Assembly (NCBI GenBank): GCA_003586115.2
Contig: QVOM02000029.1
Coordinates: forward strand, 31,774,625-31,838,624
DNA: 64,000 nucleotides
Reading direction: 5' to 3'
Source of the DNA: Salvator merianae
Taxonomy: Eukaryota; Chordata; Lepidosauria; Squamata; Teiidae
Positions within the stretch are counted from its first letter, which is position 1; each line of letters begins with the position of its first letter. Both the position numbers and the translations under genes were made by a program. Shown here piece by piece: positions 57,700 to 64,000 of the stretch. The notes under the pieces are model-generated. The model was not told the DNA's origin. It made no database searches and saw nothing but the letters and a program-made list of their open reading frames with translations.

Positions 57700-57775
57700 A
57701 GCGAGCCGCGATATAGAGGCACAGTCCGCCCCGCCGGTCACCCGCCTAGAGTCTCTCGTACGGTCCATCCCGCAG
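57700..57775 (+). other. YWHAZ: YWHAZ probable non-coding first exon (5' UTR)
   Basis: A GC-rich stretch ends in CCCGCAG followed by GTAACG, a good splice donor with GT at 57776-57777. It lies about 2.6 kb upstream of the coding exon acceptor. YWHAZ genes in vertebrates have non-coding first exons in a CpG island, so this is the best candidate. The 5' edge is not visible. An ATATAGAG at 57711-57718 might act as a weak TATA element, which would make the exon only about 35 bp. Without it, initiation could lie anywhere from about 57660 to 57720. Alternative first exons in the same island are possible. Confidence 0.6.

Positions 57776-64000
<6,225 letters not shown>

Overview
The window is vertebrate nuclear DNA, almost certainly from a squamate reptile (lizard or snake). 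Three things show this. There is a BovB-type LINE tail (41.3-41.9 kb). There is a tRNA-derived, Sauria-like SINE with a perfect 11-bp target duplication (46.4-46.6 kb). CR1-, L1- and L2-like LINE pieces occur throughout. No feature is prokaryotic or viral.

The only host protein-coding gene I can support lies at the right end on the + strand. It is the 5' part of YWHAZ (14-3-3 zeta): a CpG island promoter at about 57.0-59.5 kb, a likely non-coding first exon ending at 57775, an intron of about 2.6 kb, and the first coding exon (60357-60660), which encodes residues 1-98. Intron 2 runs off the window, and I found no exon 3. The 56 kb upstream behaves as intergenic sequence and carries no convincing host gene.

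That intergenic part is packed with mobile-element debris. The dominant component is a set of non-autonomous DNA transposons (MITE-like, about 0.2-1.6 kb). Their inverted ends begin with GG and most follow the pattern GGCYGYGTTCMGACA; where both ends can be read, the target duplications are 3 bp. My hand sum puts these elements at about 16-17 kb. One family, with ends GGCCGCGTTCCGACA, has seven copies (12.7, 14.3, 16.6, 25.7, 30.5, 47.2 and 47.4 kb), one of them inserted inside another. Other elements are nested at 11.5-12.7 kb, in an L2-like LINE (32.5-33.5 kb) and in a CR1 tail (52.6-53.6 kb), so a relative order of insertion can be read.

LINE remains include CR1 reverse-transcriptase fragments (9.3-9.7 kb on the - strand, 39.6-40.9 kb on the + strand), CR1 3' tails (19.7, 22.4, 22.6 and 52.5/53.6 kb), L1 ORF2 C-terminal pieces (0.4, 13.5 and 51.1 kb), L2-like pieces and BovB. 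There is also a 5S-rRNA-like fragment (42.0 kb), several simple repeats, and two hairpins at 38.4-38.7 kb. Many open frames in the window lie inside transposon copies or in the GC-rich island and are not genes.

I see no new multi-gene system. The observations most worth following are the transposon superfamily with its loose 3-bp target preference, the C/EBP-type palindrome kept in its copies, the nested insertions, and the YWHAZ promoter layout. Family assignments rest on recognising conserved motifs by eye, and identities were not computed.
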